Shown: one piece after another, positions 1 to 7,125 of the stretch
How the letters are laid out: every line of letters begins with the position of its first letter
How positions within the stretch are numbered: the first letter of the stretch is position 1
Assembly (NCBI GenBank): GCA_964444805.1
Contig: CAYUIK010000003.1
Span: 1 to 20,315 of the forward strand
Length of the DNA: 20,315 nt
Source: RECG01 sp964444805
GTDB lineage: Bacteria; Bacillota_I; Bacilli_A; Acholeplasmatales; Acholeplasmataceae
Direction of reading: 5' to 3'
The notes under the pieces: generated by a model
Database searches by the model: none
What the model was told of the DNA's origin: nothing
What the model saw: only the letters and a program-made list of their open reading frames with translations
Position numbers and translations under genes: made by a program

Positions 1-43
1 TCAATCCCATAACAAAAACTGCGATAAGCCAAAATTTCTTCAT
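1..43 (-). CDS. Start of an exported or membrane protein gene (partial, runs off the window)
   Basis: Only the first 14 codons are inside the window. They read M-K-K-F-W-L-I-A-V-F-V-M-G-L, two lysines followed by an unbroken hydrophobic stretch, which is how a signal peptide, lipoprotein leader or first membrane helix begins. The start is supported by an AAAGGAG ribosome binding site about 6 nt upstream. The gene lies directly behind a cobalamin riboswitch and its terminator, so B12 level should control it. Genes under such riboswitches usually serve B12 or cobalt uptake, B12 synthesis, or B12-independent alternatives to B12 enzymes. A B12-binding lipoprotein or transporter component is therefore plausible, but that is inference from context. 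The family cannot be told from 14 residues. Confidence 0.75.
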   Translation of the reverse strand, partial: MKKFWLIAVFVMGL

Positions 44-61
44 GCGTTCTCCTTTGCAATT

Positions 62-90
62 TAAAAAGCCCATGCCTACCTGGGCATGGA
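62..90 (-). terminator. Riboswitch-controlled intrinsic terminator
   Basis: On the minus strand CCATGCC and GGCATGG form a 7-bp stem around the loop CAGGTA, followed by GC and a T5 run. It lies between the cobalamin aptamer and the start codon at 43, so it acts as the expression platform. The GGTAGG in its loop and 3' arm (75-80) is complementary to CCTACC in the B12 box (156-161), which gives a ready antiterminator pairing. Confidence 0.8.
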
Positions 91-144
91 CAAAAAGAAA
101 ATGGCTTACGCCTTTCTCTAACCCAGGAGACGACTTCATATTTT

Positions 145-297
145 TGGATGGACCTGGTAGGTCTCCCGGCTTAACATCATCCTACTTTGCGCCTTCCCAC
201 GTATTTCGCAGTGGCCATGCATTTCGTCCGTATTACGGTTGCTGGGACAGCCCGAGTTTCGCACTCGATTCCCTGTTATGTCATTTGACACCAAACC
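145..297 (-). promoter_or_regulatory. Cobalamin (AdoCbl) riboswitch aptamer
   Basis: Read on the minus strand, this stretch carries the conserved cobalamin-riboswitch blocks in the right order: GGGAATCGAGTGCGAAACTC, then the C-rich block ending CAGCAACCGTAA, then GACGAAATGC, GGCCACTGCG, GTGGGAAGGCGC, and finally the B12 box GCCGGGAGACCTACC. The family binds adenosylcobalamin or related cobalamins and switches off downstream expression when B12 is plentiful. A terminator hairpin follows at 62-90, so control is probably by premature termination. The regulated gene begins at 43 and leaves the window. No protein-coding signal in this region competes with the RNA reading. Confidence 0.95.
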
Positions 298-316
298 ATC
301 CGATTCACTTATCTAC

Positions 317-345
317 AGTATACTCCATGCCTGAGAAAAGCACAA
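317..345 (-). promoter_or_regulatory. Promoter of the riboswitch transcript
   Basis: On the minus strand TTGTGC (340-345) and TATACT (317-322) are separated by 17 bp. Transcription would start near 310, just upstream of the first aptamer block. The -10 is good and the -35 is moderate. No terminator is visible after the HIT gene stop at 369, so some transcripts may also enter from upstream. Confidence 0.6.
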
Positions 346-368
346 CCCCATTGCCTAAAAATGTATGG

Positions 369-752
369 TTATTTCGGATCGCCATAAGTCTTCTTCGCGG
401 GAATGACACCGCGGACGCCACCGGTCGGATCGGGAACGTCACCTTGGTGGCGCGGAATTAAGTGAAGGTGGACGTGCATGACCGTTTGACCGGAACAGAT
501 ACCGTCATTGATCCCTAAATTGTACCCATCGGGATGATGATCGTGATCGATGATCGTCTTGATCTCTTTCGCGAGCGCGAACATGTCATTGATTTCGGTT
601 TGATCGAGTTCGAAGAAGGATGTGACGTGCCGCTTCGGCATGATCAAGGCGTGTCCGTCCTGGACGGGATAGCGATCGTAGATCGAAAAAGCGCGTTCGT
701 TTTCACCGATGATGCGACGTCTGTCTTTCAATGCTTCACAAAATACACACAT
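369..752 (-). CDS. HIT (histidine triad) family hydrolase
   Basis: This is a 127-residue protein of typical HIT length. HIT proteins hydrolyse or transfer nucleotidyl groups from phosphoramidates and dinucleoside polyphosphates in the cytoplasm. The signature H-V-H-L-H-L-I lies at residues 93-99, preceded by the usual YNLGINDG and GQTV blocks. H95 or H97 should be the nucleophile region, by family knowledge. An N-terminal C2-x2-C5 pair resembles the zinc site found in many bacterial Hit proteins. The start follows AAAGGTGAAAGAGA. It lies 19 nt after the YhhN-like gene with no terminator between, so the two are probably co-transcribed. The exact substrate cannot be read from sequence. Confidence 0.93.
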   Translation of the reverse strand: MCVFCEALKDRRRIIGENERAFSIYDRYPVQDGHALIMPKRHVTSFFELDQTEINDMFALAKEIKTIIDHDHHPDGYNLGINDGICSGQTVMHVHLHLIPRHQGDVPDPTGGVRGVIPAKKTYGDPK

Positions 753-771
753 TCTCTTTCACCTTTTTTCC

Positions 772-1491
772 TTATAAAAAATAGATCGAAAGCGCGATTA
801 ACAACTGCGCGGCATAATAGGTCGACAAATTCAAGACGACCATGCCTTTCCGACGATCGTTGCGAAAATAGATGGGTGCCAAAATCAAGTCCGATACGGC
901 AAAGAGAAGGGCGCCCGTAAAGAGTATGGTCATATACGTATCAAACCCGGTGAAAATGCCATTGATAAGCGCTTGACCTACCATGAGAAAAATAAGAAAA
1001 GAATAGATCAAGGCCGGTATTTTCGACTTTCCCATGTCAAAACCCAACCGCTTGCTCATGATATGAATAAAAAGTGTAACGGCAAGCGAGAAGAGAATCG
1101 AAAGAACACTGAACTCATGTATGAAAAGAAGTCCGCTATAGTAAAAAATGTGCCCAATGGAAAAGGCAACGATCCCGGCATTGATAATCACGGACTCGAC
1201 CTTTTTTTTCTGTAAAGGCCGAAGGGCTAGAATGAGGTCACCGATTAACCCGGCAACGAGTCCGAGTAGAAATAAAACCGCGACTTTGATGCCGATGGTA
1301 TCCGATGATACGGGCCAAATCGATTCATAGCTCGCACTAAAATACTGATAAAAGGCATATGCGAAAACCATGATGAATCCGAAACTCGCGAGTGCCTTCA
1401 AAAACATGGCTTCGAGTGGTCGATCCCGTATCTCGAGTGAAATGAAAAGAATTACGAGTACGACGGCCAATAATAATACATAGAACATCAT
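772..1491 (-). CDS. YhhN/TMEM86 family membrane protein (lysoplasmalogenase-like)
   Basis: This is a 239-residue, very hydrophobic protein with about eight predicted membrane helices. Motifs typical of the YhhN/TMEM86 family are visible: GDLIL near residue 84, an F-x-x-G-H-x-x-Y-like stretch (FSIGHIFYY), SDLILA in the C-terminal half, and YYAAQLLIAL at the end. Characterised eukaryotic members hydrolyse the vinyl-ether bond of lysoplasmalogens; the substrate of bacterial members is less certain. Plasmalogens occur in anaerobic Bacillota, so a membrane-lipid role is reasonable but inferred. The start is the first of two ATGs, with AAGGAG 9 nt upstream. It is the first gene of the operon with the HIT protein and has its own promoter at 1551. 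Confidence 0.85.
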   Translation of the reverse strand: MMFYVLLLAVVLVILFISLEIRDRPLEAMFLKALASFGFIMVFAYAFYQYFSASYESIWPVSSDTIGIKVAVLFLLGLVAGLIGDLILALRPLQKKKVESVIINAGIVAFSIGHIFYYSGLLFIHEFSVLSILFSLAVTLFIHIMSKRLGFDMGKSKIPALIYSFLIFLMVGQALINGIFTGFDTYMTILFTGALLFAVSDLILAPIYFRNDRRKGMVVLNLSTYYAAQLLIALSIYFL

Positions 1492-1550
1492 TTTGGTATT
1501 CTCCTTATGGTATTTTGCTTGTTGTGATCGGTAGTGGCCAATTCATTTCT

Positions 1551-1579
1551 ATTATATCACAGCACGTCTTTCGGAAAAA
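1551..1579 (-). promoter_or_regulatory. Promoter of the YhhN-HIT operon (extended -10)
   Basis: A perfect TATAAT (1551-1556) is directly preceded by TGA on the minus strand, forming an extended -10. The -35 region is weak (TTTTTC or TTTTCC at 16-17 bp). The leader to the ATG at 1491 is about 50 nt. Confidence 0.65.
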
Positions 1580-1601
1580 TCATTGTTTTCCTTACCGAAA
1601 T

Positions 1602-1631
1602 AAAAAAGGAGAAGCGTATGCCACTTCTCCT
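1602..1631 (-). terminator. Intrinsic terminator of nrdJ
   Basis: AGGAGAAG and CTTCTCCT form an 8-bp stem with a 9-nt loop, followed on the minus strand by T6. It starts 18 nt after the nrdJ TAG stop and separates nrdJ from the YhhN-HIT operon. Confidence 0.9.
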
Positions 1632-1648
1632 AAAAAACGTCCGTGATT

Positions 1649-3844
1649 CTAAATCGCACATTTCTCGTAATCACATTCCGGATTGTTACACTGGATGCAC
1701 CCCTGTCGCTTGATCAGGACGCTTCCGCACAAAGGACATAACTCCCGTTCGATTTTTTCCGGTACGTATCCGCCCGGATGTACGTTGATGGTCGTTACGT
1801 ATTCCTTGACTTCACCGGAAACGGTGTTCTTCCATTTTTCCTCGACGAACAGCTTCGGAGGTGTCGCGGGATTCAAGTCTTCGGTCTGGTCCGTCACGCC
1901 GGCAAGAATACCGATCTTGGCACAGCGGTCCCGAAACACGGTAGCACCCTTGAGCCCCTTCTTCCAAGCGGTCGTATAGATGTCCATGACATCCTTTACA
2001 GACGCACTGTTGGCGAGATTGAAGGTCGAACTGATCGCCGTATCGACATACTTCTGGATCGTCGCCTGAACGTTCGCTCGATCTTCAAAAGCGATGTTTT
2101 GTGAGGTGATCAACGCCCAGTCGGGTAACTTGTCGGGTTTGATGTTCATGGCTTTTGCGAGCGCAACCGGTGTTTTTTCCCAAACGGTAATCGTCTTTTC
2201 TTCATCGAACATACTGACGATACGTCGCGTATAGTTCATCTGGTAAAAGGGTTCGACGCCTCCACTGACACCAAGTATGTTACTGATGGATCCGGTTGGT
2301 GCGATACTGAGTAACCGGCTATTCCGCATGCCGTACGCTTTGATCAGTTCATCGGTTTGTGGATCGATTGCCGTTTTGTAAAACGTGGATGCCGAAACTT
2401 TTTCATAGTCGAATTCCGGAAACTTTCCGAGTTCTTTTGCTTGCAGCGCAGTTGTCTTAGCTGCAACGTTGATCATGCGCCGCATGAGCACATCGAGAAA
2501 TTCTAGAAACTCAGGACTTCCGTAAGGAAGACGCATGCTCAAAGCGACATCCGCTAAGCCCATGACTCCGAGCCCGATCTCGCGATATTTTTTGACGTGC
2601 GCCTGTTGTTCCGGCAGCGCGTGTCGATCGCCTAACATCGTTAGAAGCTCGTCCAAAGCGATAATCATTTCCGAAACGACGTAATCGAATCGCTCGAAAT
2701 CGTAGGTCGCATTTTCCTTGAAAGCATTCCGGACGAAAGCATTCAAGTTAATGCTTCCGAGGTTGCATGAACCGTGGGCGATGAGCGGTTGCTCACCACA
2801 GGGATTCGTCGCTGAAAAACGAATATCGTCGTACTCCGATAAGAAATGATAGTCATTCATCCGATCGATGAAAATCACGCCCGGATCCCCCATGGTATGG
2901 GCGGCATAGCCGATCAATTCGAGCAGATCTCGGGCAGGCAATGTCTTTTCAATGACTTCATAAGGCGTTTTAAAGAGCATCTTCCACTTCGCATTCTCTT
3001 CAACCGCCTGCATGAAATCATCCTTTAAAGCGATACTGATGTTCGCACCGTTGATCTTGTTGAGATCGAGCTTTGTGGTGATGAAATCAATGATATCCGG
3101 ATGATCGATGTTCAAGACGAGCATGAGTGCTCCCCGCCGATTATCCTGCTGTGTATTGAGTGTCGTATGGGAATACTTTTCAGCGAACACCATGACGCCA
3201 GGCGTCGTGTTGCTGCTGTTATTTACTTTGGCACCCTTGGGACGAATCTTCGACAAGTTCATTCCCTGACCGCCACCGTAACTATACGTTCTCGCGATCT
3301 GGTAGTCGACTTTGTAAATGCTTTCTAACGAGTCTTCCGGATCCTGTGTCACGTAGCAGTTGCTGCCGGTGATGTTGCCTTCTCGGCCGATCGCATAGAG
3401 ATTTCGTCCCCCGAAGATCGCTTCTTTTCTTCTAAATATTTTTTCTAAAGACGGTTTGCCGAAGGCAATGCGCTTAATGAAATCCTTTTTATCTTCGCCT
3501 TGTATCAGATACTTACTCAGAACCATGTCCTGACGATCGTCGTTGTCGCTCCAGGGATTTTCCCGGTCCGCTTTTTGTCTCTCACGGTATTTGATGTAGG
3601 CCTTGGCCGTATCAAACTGACCCGTTCTCATGAGATAGAGTTCGACGTCGTCCTGGATCTGTTCGATACTTATGTCCTGGTCGGCGGCGTAGTCTTTCGT
3701 TATGGTGCGTGCCTGCTCCAGACAATCCTCGTATGTAAAGGATATGCCGACCTCACGGTAGGCTTTGAGCATGGCGTTGGCGATCTTCGACAGATCGAAC
3801 GCTTCTGTTTTTCCGTTTCTCTTTATGACATGCACATGTGTCAC
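1649..3844 (-). CDS. nrdJ: Class II adenosylcobalamin-dependent ribonucleoside-diphosphate reductase
   Basis: The protein has 731 residues. It reduces ribonucleotides to deoxyribonucleotides using a cysteinyl radical generated from AdoCbl, so it needs no oxygen and no separate beta subunit. An ATP-cone domain covers about residues 4-92. The active site shows C163 (GSNCYV) and C360 (HGSCNLGS) as the redox pair and N347-P-C349-G-E351 carrying the radical cysteine. The C-terminus has a CxxC (703/706) followed by C716, C719, C724 and C729, the cysteine-rich zinc/redox tail usual in the vitamin B12-dependent subfamily. No class I small subunit or class III activase gene is next to it. The start ATG follows GAGAGGTG. 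Its long structured leader (3867-3945) and extended -10 promoter make it an independently regulated single gene. The stop is TAG, followed by a terminator. Confidence 0.96.
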   Translation of the reverse strand: MTHVHVIKRNGKTEAFDLSKIANAMLKAYREVGISFTYEDCLEQARTITKDYAADQDISIEQIQDDVELYLMRTGQFDTAKAYIKYRERQKADRENPWSDNDDRQDMVLSKYLIQGEDKKDFIKRIAFGKPSLEKIFRRKEAIFGGRNLYAIGREGNITGSNCYVTQDPEDSLESIYKVDYQIARTYSYGGGQGMNLSKIRPKGAKVNNSSNTTPGVMVFAEKYSHTTLNTQQDNRRGALMLVLNIDHPDIIDFITTKLDLNKINGANISIALKDDFMQAVEENAKWKMLFKTPYEVIEKTLPARDLLELIGYAAHTMGDPGVIFIDRMNDYHFLSEYDDIRFSATNPCGEQPLIAHGSCNLGSINLNAFVRNAFKENATYDFERFDYVVSEMIIALDELLTMLGDRHALPEQQAHVKKYREIGLGVMGLADVALSMRLPYGSPEFLEFLDVLMRRMINVAAKTTALQAKELGKFPEFDYEKVSASTFYKTAIDPQTDELIKAYGMRNSRLLSIAPTGSISNILGVSGGVEPFYQMNYTRRIVSMFDEEKTITVWEKTPVALAKAMNIKPDKLPDWALITSQNIAFEDRANVQATIQKYVDTAISSTFNLANSASVKDVMDIYTTAWKKGLKGATVFRDRCAKIGILAGVTDQTEDLNPATPPKLFVEEKWKNTVSGEVKEYVTTINVHPGGYVPEKIERELCPLCGSVLIKRQGCIQCNNPECDYEKCAI

Positions 3845-3866
3845 CTCTCTGTCCTTGTGATGGTTG

Positions 3867-3945
3867 GGAAGGAACCACGAGACGCGAAAGCGTCAAGCGC
3901 CGATGATCATGTGCATGATCATCGTTGATGCGAGGGGTTCATTCC
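3867..3945 (-). ncRNA. Structured 5' leader RNA of nrdJ (candidate cis-regulator, unassigned class)
   Basis: The leader can fold into a three-way junction. The closing stem pairs 3936-3945 with 3867-3876 (9 of 10 pairs, one mismatch). One hairpin is the perfect 11-bp palindrome at 3901-3924. The second hairpin is GACGC with a 4-nt loop (3881-3894). The predicted transcription start, near 3948, falls right at the 5' edge of the closing stem, as expected for a purpose-built leader. GCATCAA next to the long hairpin can instead pair with TTGACGC, with one mismatch, which would break the small hairpin, so two exclusive folds exist. I do not recognise a known riboswitch class; it lacks the cobalamin boxes seen at 145-297. 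On the opposite strand the small hairpin would have a GAAA tetraloop, so the transcribed direction is not fully certain. Confidence 0.55.
3901..3924. repeat. Perfect inverted repeat, 11-bp arms with 2-bp centre
   Basis: CGATGATCATG and CATGATCATCG are exact reverse complements separated by TG. It lies between the nrdJ promoter and the nrdJ start codon. It may be the long hairpin of the leader RNA or a DNA operator for a dimeric repressor. It does not match the NrdR box pattern (acaCwAtATaTwGtgt). Confidence 0.85.
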
Positions 3946-3954
3946 TGTCCTTTA

Positions 3955-3963
3955 ATTGTACCA
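3955..3963 (-). promoter_or_regulatory. Extended -10 promoter of nrdJ
   Basis: The minus strand reads TGG followed by TACAAT (3955-3960), an extended -10. No good -35 is seen at 16-18 bp. Predicted start is near 3948, giving a leader of about 105 nt. Confidence 0.5.
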
Positions 3964-4056
3964 CATCACAGCCTTCGCATATGTAAAAAAGCCGGTGTTC
4001 GCTGACTTTTTTTCCTGACTGTTTATTATTACAAAATTATTAAGAATGTGCGACTG

Positions 4057-4085
4057 ATAAAAAAAAGCTCCCCGCAGGGAGCTTT
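4057..4085 (-). terminator. Intrinsic terminator after the DUF975 gene
   Basis: AAAGCTCCC and GGGAGCTTT pair perfectly around a 4-nt loop and are followed on the minus strand by a long T run. It sits 17 nt downstream of the stop at 4102 and insulates nrdJ from the upstream gene. Confidence 0.92.
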
Positions 4086-4101
4086 GGTCATTCGAATCGA
4101 C

Positions 4102-4803
4102 TTATACCGCTTCATCCAGTTCGAGCGTCGGTTTCACCGGGTTCTTATCCTCATAGATTTCATCGAAGTAAAGGGTGCGTGCCGTCATGTGCTTAGGTAT
4201 GATCCAGAGCCATAAAATGAAGAGGGTGAAAATGCCGAGAATATACATGAGAAGGTAACTCAGATCGAGCATAAAGAGATCCGATTTGCGGCCATCCGTA
4301 TATTCCTTGGACATTTCGATCGCTTCCGATGCGTTCAGATCAGGCTTCCGATGAAGCAAATAGAAACTCATCGAGTAGGCGTAGGACTTGATGATCCCGG
4401 GAATAACGAAGAGCAGAGCCCATAAAAAGATGAAAATGCTCATGAGGAGTTGTAGAATAATCGAACGGACCGGCTTATTCGTAAAGCCGAGCATGACGGT
4501 CTCTTCGATGACCGGTTTTTCATTTCGAGCGAGTTGAATATACATCTTGGTGACCGCATAGACGATCATCGCGCTGAGTACGAAAGCGACGATGTTGAAC
4601 AATGAGGCCAGTGCGGGATTACCGGGATCGACGACTTGCCACGACCCGGAATCGAACGAACGCTTCGCTGTAAACTGGTCGGCGATCGACGTGACCGCGC
4701 CGATGATGATTCCGAAAATGATGTTGATCGGAATGACAACGCCATATTTCCCGACAAGATTCTCCTTGGCTTTGTCCTTATAGACGTAACGTGGTTGTTT
4801 CAT
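4102..4803 (-). CDS. DUF975 family multipass membrane protein
   Basis: This 233-residue protein has about five hydrophobic segments, at roughly residues 20-42, 66-90, 112-136, 180-200 and 203-215 by eye. The core reads LLFVIPGIIKSYAYSM followed by PDLNASEAIEMSKEYTDGRK, the hallmark of DUF975 proteins, which are common in Bacillota and have no established biochemical function. The C-terminal tail is charged and presumably cytoplasmic. The start ATG has AAGGAG about 10 nt upstream. It is monocistronic, with its own terminator at 4057-4085, and divergent from the rhomboid gene. Membrane homeostasis or export are guesses only. Confidence 0.85.
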   Translation of the reverse strand: MKQPRYVYKDKAKENLVGKYGVVIPINIIFGIIIGAVTSIADQFTAKRSFDSGSWQVVDPGNPALASLFNIVAFVLSAMIVYAVTKMYIQLARNEKPVIEETVMLGFTNKPVRSIILQLLMSIFIFLWALLFVIPGIIKSYAYSMSFYLLHRKPDLNASEAIEMSKEYTDGRKSDLFMLDLSYLLMYILGIFTLFILWLWIIPKHMTARTLYFDEIYEDKNPVKPTLELDEAV

Positions 4804-4842
4804 AAATGAATGCTCCTTGTTTTCGTTTTAAACTACCTTTTT

Positions 4843-4851
4843 ATTTTACCA
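4843..4851 (-). promoter_or_regulatory. Possible promoter of the DUF975 gene
   Basis: TGG followed by TAAAAT on the minus strand forms an extended -10 element, about 40 nt upstream of the start codon. The upstream sequence is an AT-rich tract without a clear -35. Confidence 0.4.
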
Positions 4852-4928
4852 TAGTTCACATAAAATAATAAATAATTTTTACATTTTTACCATAAATGCC
4901 CTTCCTTTTGACGTTTGATTTCAATGGC

Positions 4929-4957
4929 TTGCCAATCACAGGACATGACGGTATAAT
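4929..4957 (+). promoter_or_regulatory. Strong promoter of the rhomboid gene
   Basis: TTGCCA (4929-4934) and TATAAT (4952-4957) are exactly 17 bp apart. Transcription should start near 4964, leaving a leader of under 20 nt with a GAGGA ribosome binding site before the ATG at 4981. Confidence 0.85.
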
Positions 4958-4980
4958 GGTGACATGCGAGGAATGATGCT

Positions 4981-5634
4981 ATGAACAATTCGAGACGTAT
5001 CGCTTTATTATTCCGATTCATCCCAATCACATCACTGCTACTGGTAGCGAACCTCATCATGTTGGTGATCGTCATGTTTTCTGGCGGTTTTTCCACGAAT
5101 TCCCTCATCGAGCAGGGTGCGCTCTATTATCCGTTGGCCGTTGAAGGGAGAGAATACTACCGAATCATCACGGCGATGTTCTTACACGGTGGCCTGCTTC
5201 ATTTCGCCCTCAACATGCTCGTACTCTACTATTTAGGTGGACACTTAGAACGACTGGTCGGACCCTTTCGCTATACGACCCTTTACTTCGCATCGGGTAT
5301 TCTATCGAGTATATTCGTTCTTTTGTTCAGTGATCCACGAACGGTCACGATCGGTGCGAGTGGTGCACTCTTTGGAATTATCGGCGGTTTGTTAATGCTG
5401 ACGTTTCTCCGTTCGACGTGGTTTTCCGATCAAACCATCCGTTCGATTCGTCAGCTGATGATCATAAACCTCATTTTGACTTTCGCCATCCCGAATATCA
5501 GTATTGCCGGACATGTCGGCGGTCTTGTCATGGGTATCGCCCTCTTCTTCGTCATCGCACCGAAGCGACCTTACATCTATCAAAAGATGGTCGAGATCCA
5601 ACAGGAACGAGAAAACAGCACGCATACGGCGTAA
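4981..5634 (+). CDS. Rhomboid family intramembrane serine protease
   Basis: The protein has 217 residues with six hydrophobic segments, the minimal rhomboid fold, and cuts transmembrane segments of substrate proteins within the membrane. The catalytic dyad is visible as S127 in GASGALFG and H178 in AGHVGGL. H74 and N78 in the HGGLLHFALNM stretch correspond to the conserved residues that form the oxyanion hole. The short N-terminus is basic, and the C-terminal tail is charged and cytoplasmic. The start is fixed by GAGGA 8 nt upstream and the very short leader from the promoter at 4929. It is monocistronic and convergent with livF, sharing the terminator at 5634-5660. Its substrate cannot be inferred from neighbours. 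Confidence 0.95.
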   Translation: MNNSRRIALLFRFIPITSLLLVANLIMLVIVMFSGGFSTNSLIEQGALYYPLAVEGREYYRIITAMFLHGGLLHFALNMLVLYYLGGHLERLVGPFRYTTLYFASGILSSIFVLLFSDPRTVTIGASGALFGIIGGLLMLTFLRSTWFSDQTIRSIRQLMIINLILTFAIPNISIAGHVGGLVMGIALFFVIAPKRPYIYQKMVEIQQERENSTHTA

Positions 5635-5660
5635 AAAAAGCCACCTAAGGGTGGTTTTTT
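5634..5660. terminator. Bidirectional terminator between the rhomboid gene and livF
   Basis: CCACC and GGTGG pair around the loop TAAG. The stem is flanked by A6-7 on the left and T6 on the right, so a T run follows it on either strand. It lies between the convergent stops at 5634 and 5660. Confidence 0.88.
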
Positions 5661-6364
5661 CATGTGCTGAGATAGGCTTCAATGACCTTCGGATCTTCAA
5701 GCAAGTCCTTAGCAGGGCCTTCTGTCACGATTTTACCGGTTTCAAGGACGTACCCGTAGTCAGAGATATTCAATGCTCTACTCGCGTTCTGTTCGACGAG
5801 AAGGATCGTCGTTCCCTCCCGATTGATCTCTTCGATAATCTTGAAAATCAGATCGACGAGACGGGGAGCAAGTCCCATTGACGGTTCATCGAGCAAAAGA
5901 ATCTGTGGTTTACTCATGAGTGCGCGTCCCATGGCGAGCATCTGCTGTTCGCCACCGGATAGTGTTCCGGCGAGTTGTTGACGTCTTTCTTGCAGTCGGG
6001 GAAAATGATGGAACACGCGTTTCAAATCGTTTGATACGCCTTTTCGGTCCTTGCGGATGTAAGCTCCCATCTCCAGGTTTTCCAAAACCGTCAGGCCAGG
6101 AAAGACGCGCCGGCCTTCGGGAACATGTGAGATTCCCCGCTCAACGACTTGGTGGGCCGATAGCTTGTTCGTCGACTGATCGAGAAAAAAGATCGTCCCA
6201 CTCGCGGACGGTATGAGATTGGAAATCGTTTTGAGGATCGTCGATTTTCCAGCTCCGTTGGAGCCGATCAAGGAAACGATCGATCCTTTTTTTACGCTGA
6301 AGCGAACGCCCTTTACGGCATGAATCGCCCCATAATATACGTGTAATCCCGATATTTCGAGCAT
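5660..6364 (-). CDS. livF: Branched-chain amino-acid ABC transporter ATPase LivF
   Basis: This 234-residue ATPase is one of two nucleotide-binding subunits that power the importer from the cytoplasmic face. Walker A is GSNGAGKST (34-42), the ABC signature is LSGGEQQ, Walker B is ILLLDEPSMGLAP, and the switch region reads LLVEQN, a LivF-type ending. The open frame extends 36 codons further upstream, but that part overlaps livG out of frame. The start at 6364 follows CTAGGAGAG and gives the normal LivF beginning MLEISGLHVYYG. It starts 2 nt after the livG TAG stop, so translation is probably coupled. It is the last gene of the livKHMGF operon and is closed by the shared terminator. Confidence 0.95.
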   Translation of the reverse strand: MLEISGLHVYYGAIHAVKGVRFSVKKGSIVSLIGSNGAGKSTILKTISNLIPSASGTIFFLDQSTNKLSAHQVVERGISHVPEGRRVFPGLTVLENLEMGAYIRKDRKGVSNDLKRVFHHFPRLQERRQQLAGTLSGGEQQMLAMGRALMSKPQILLLDEPSMGLAPRLVDLIFKIIEEINREGTTILLVEQNASRALNISDYGYVLETGKIVTEGPAKDLLEDPKVIEAYLST

Positions 6365-6366
6365 AT

Positions 6367-7125
6367 CTACTCTCCTAGGTAAGCCTTGATTACGGCCTTG
6401 TCCAGTCTGATCTGTGCCGGCAGGCCAGAAGCGATGATCCGACCATAATCGAGAACGACAATACGCTCGCAAATCCCCATGACGAGTCTCATGTCGTGTT
6501 CGATCAACAGGATCGAAAGGTCGAAGTGGGTTTTAATGAACCGGATCGTCCGCATGAGTTCCTCGGTTTCCTGGGGATTCATGCCGGCAGCGGGTTCGTC
6601 GAGCAAAAGAATTTTGGGTTTCGTGGCGAGTGCGCGACAGATTTCGAGCTTGCGCTGTTTCCCATAAGGCAGGTTTTTGGCCAGGGTATCCTTGTCTTTT
6701 TCCATGTGAAAGACTTCTAGCAACGCCATGGCAACCTTCGTTCCCTCGGCTTCTTCCCGATAATATGTCCGCGATTTTACGATACCGTCCAATAAGCCAT
6801 AGCTCATCCGATTGTGATAGGCAACACGAATATTGTCCATCACCGACATGTTCTTGAATAGACGGATATTTTGAAATGTCCGCGAACTGCCGAGCATGAC
6901 GATCTCATTGGGTTTTTTTCGGTCAATCATCTTGCCGTCAACTAGGATCTGGCCCTCGGTCGGTTTATACACACCCGTCAACAAATTGAAGATCGTCGTC
7001 TTTCCCGCTCCATTCGGACCGATCAGTCCGACGAGCTCGTTTTTTTCGATTTTGAACTCGAAGCGATCGACGGCCAACAGACCACCGAAGCGAATCGAGA
7101 GTTCCCGCGCTTCTAAAACGGGCAT
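6367..7125 (-). CDS. livG: Branched-chain amino-acid ABC transporter ATPase LivG
   Basis: This 252-residue ATPase is the partner of LivF. Walker A is GPNGAGKTT (36-44), Walker B is ILLLDEPAAGMNPQE, and the signature is the LivG-type variant LPYGKQRKLE instead of LSGGQ. The switch histidine is in LLIEHDMRLVM, and the insertion region carrying SRTFQNIRLF is characteristic of LivG. Its ATG overlaps the livM stop codon by one base (TAATG), typical of coupled translation. The TAG stop is 2 nt before livF, which shows that TAG functions as a normal stop in this genome. Confidence 0.96.
   Translation of the reverse strand: MPVLEARELSIRFGGLLAVDRFEFKIEKNELVGLIGPNGAGKTTIFNLLTGVYKPTEGQILVDGKMIDRKKPNEIVMLGSSRTFQNIRLFKNMSVMDNIRVAYHNRMSYGLLDGIVKSRTYYREEAEGTKVAMALLEVFHMEKDKDTLAKNLPYGKQRKLEICRALATKPKILLLDEPAAGMNPQETEELMRTIRFIKTHFDLSILLIEHDMRLVMGICERIVVLDYGRIIASGLPAQIRLDKAVIKAYLGE

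Noticed and set aside
42..461. 139-residue plus-strand open frame over the riboswitch
   Set aside because: It runs antisense through the conserved cobalamin aptamer and the end of the HIT gene, and shows no protein family features or ribosome binding site.
3867..3945. Second cobalamin riboswitch or a purine/2'-deoxyguanosine riboswitch upstream of nrdJ
   Set aside because: None of the cobalamin boxes is present, and the hairpins (11 bp with a 2-nt centre; 5 bp with a 4-nt loop) do not fit the paired 7-nt loops of purine-type aptamers.
6365..6472. 36-residue N-terminal extension of LivF
   Set aside because: It overlaps the end of livG out of frame; the start at 6364 has a good ribosome binding site and gives the standard LivF N-terminus.
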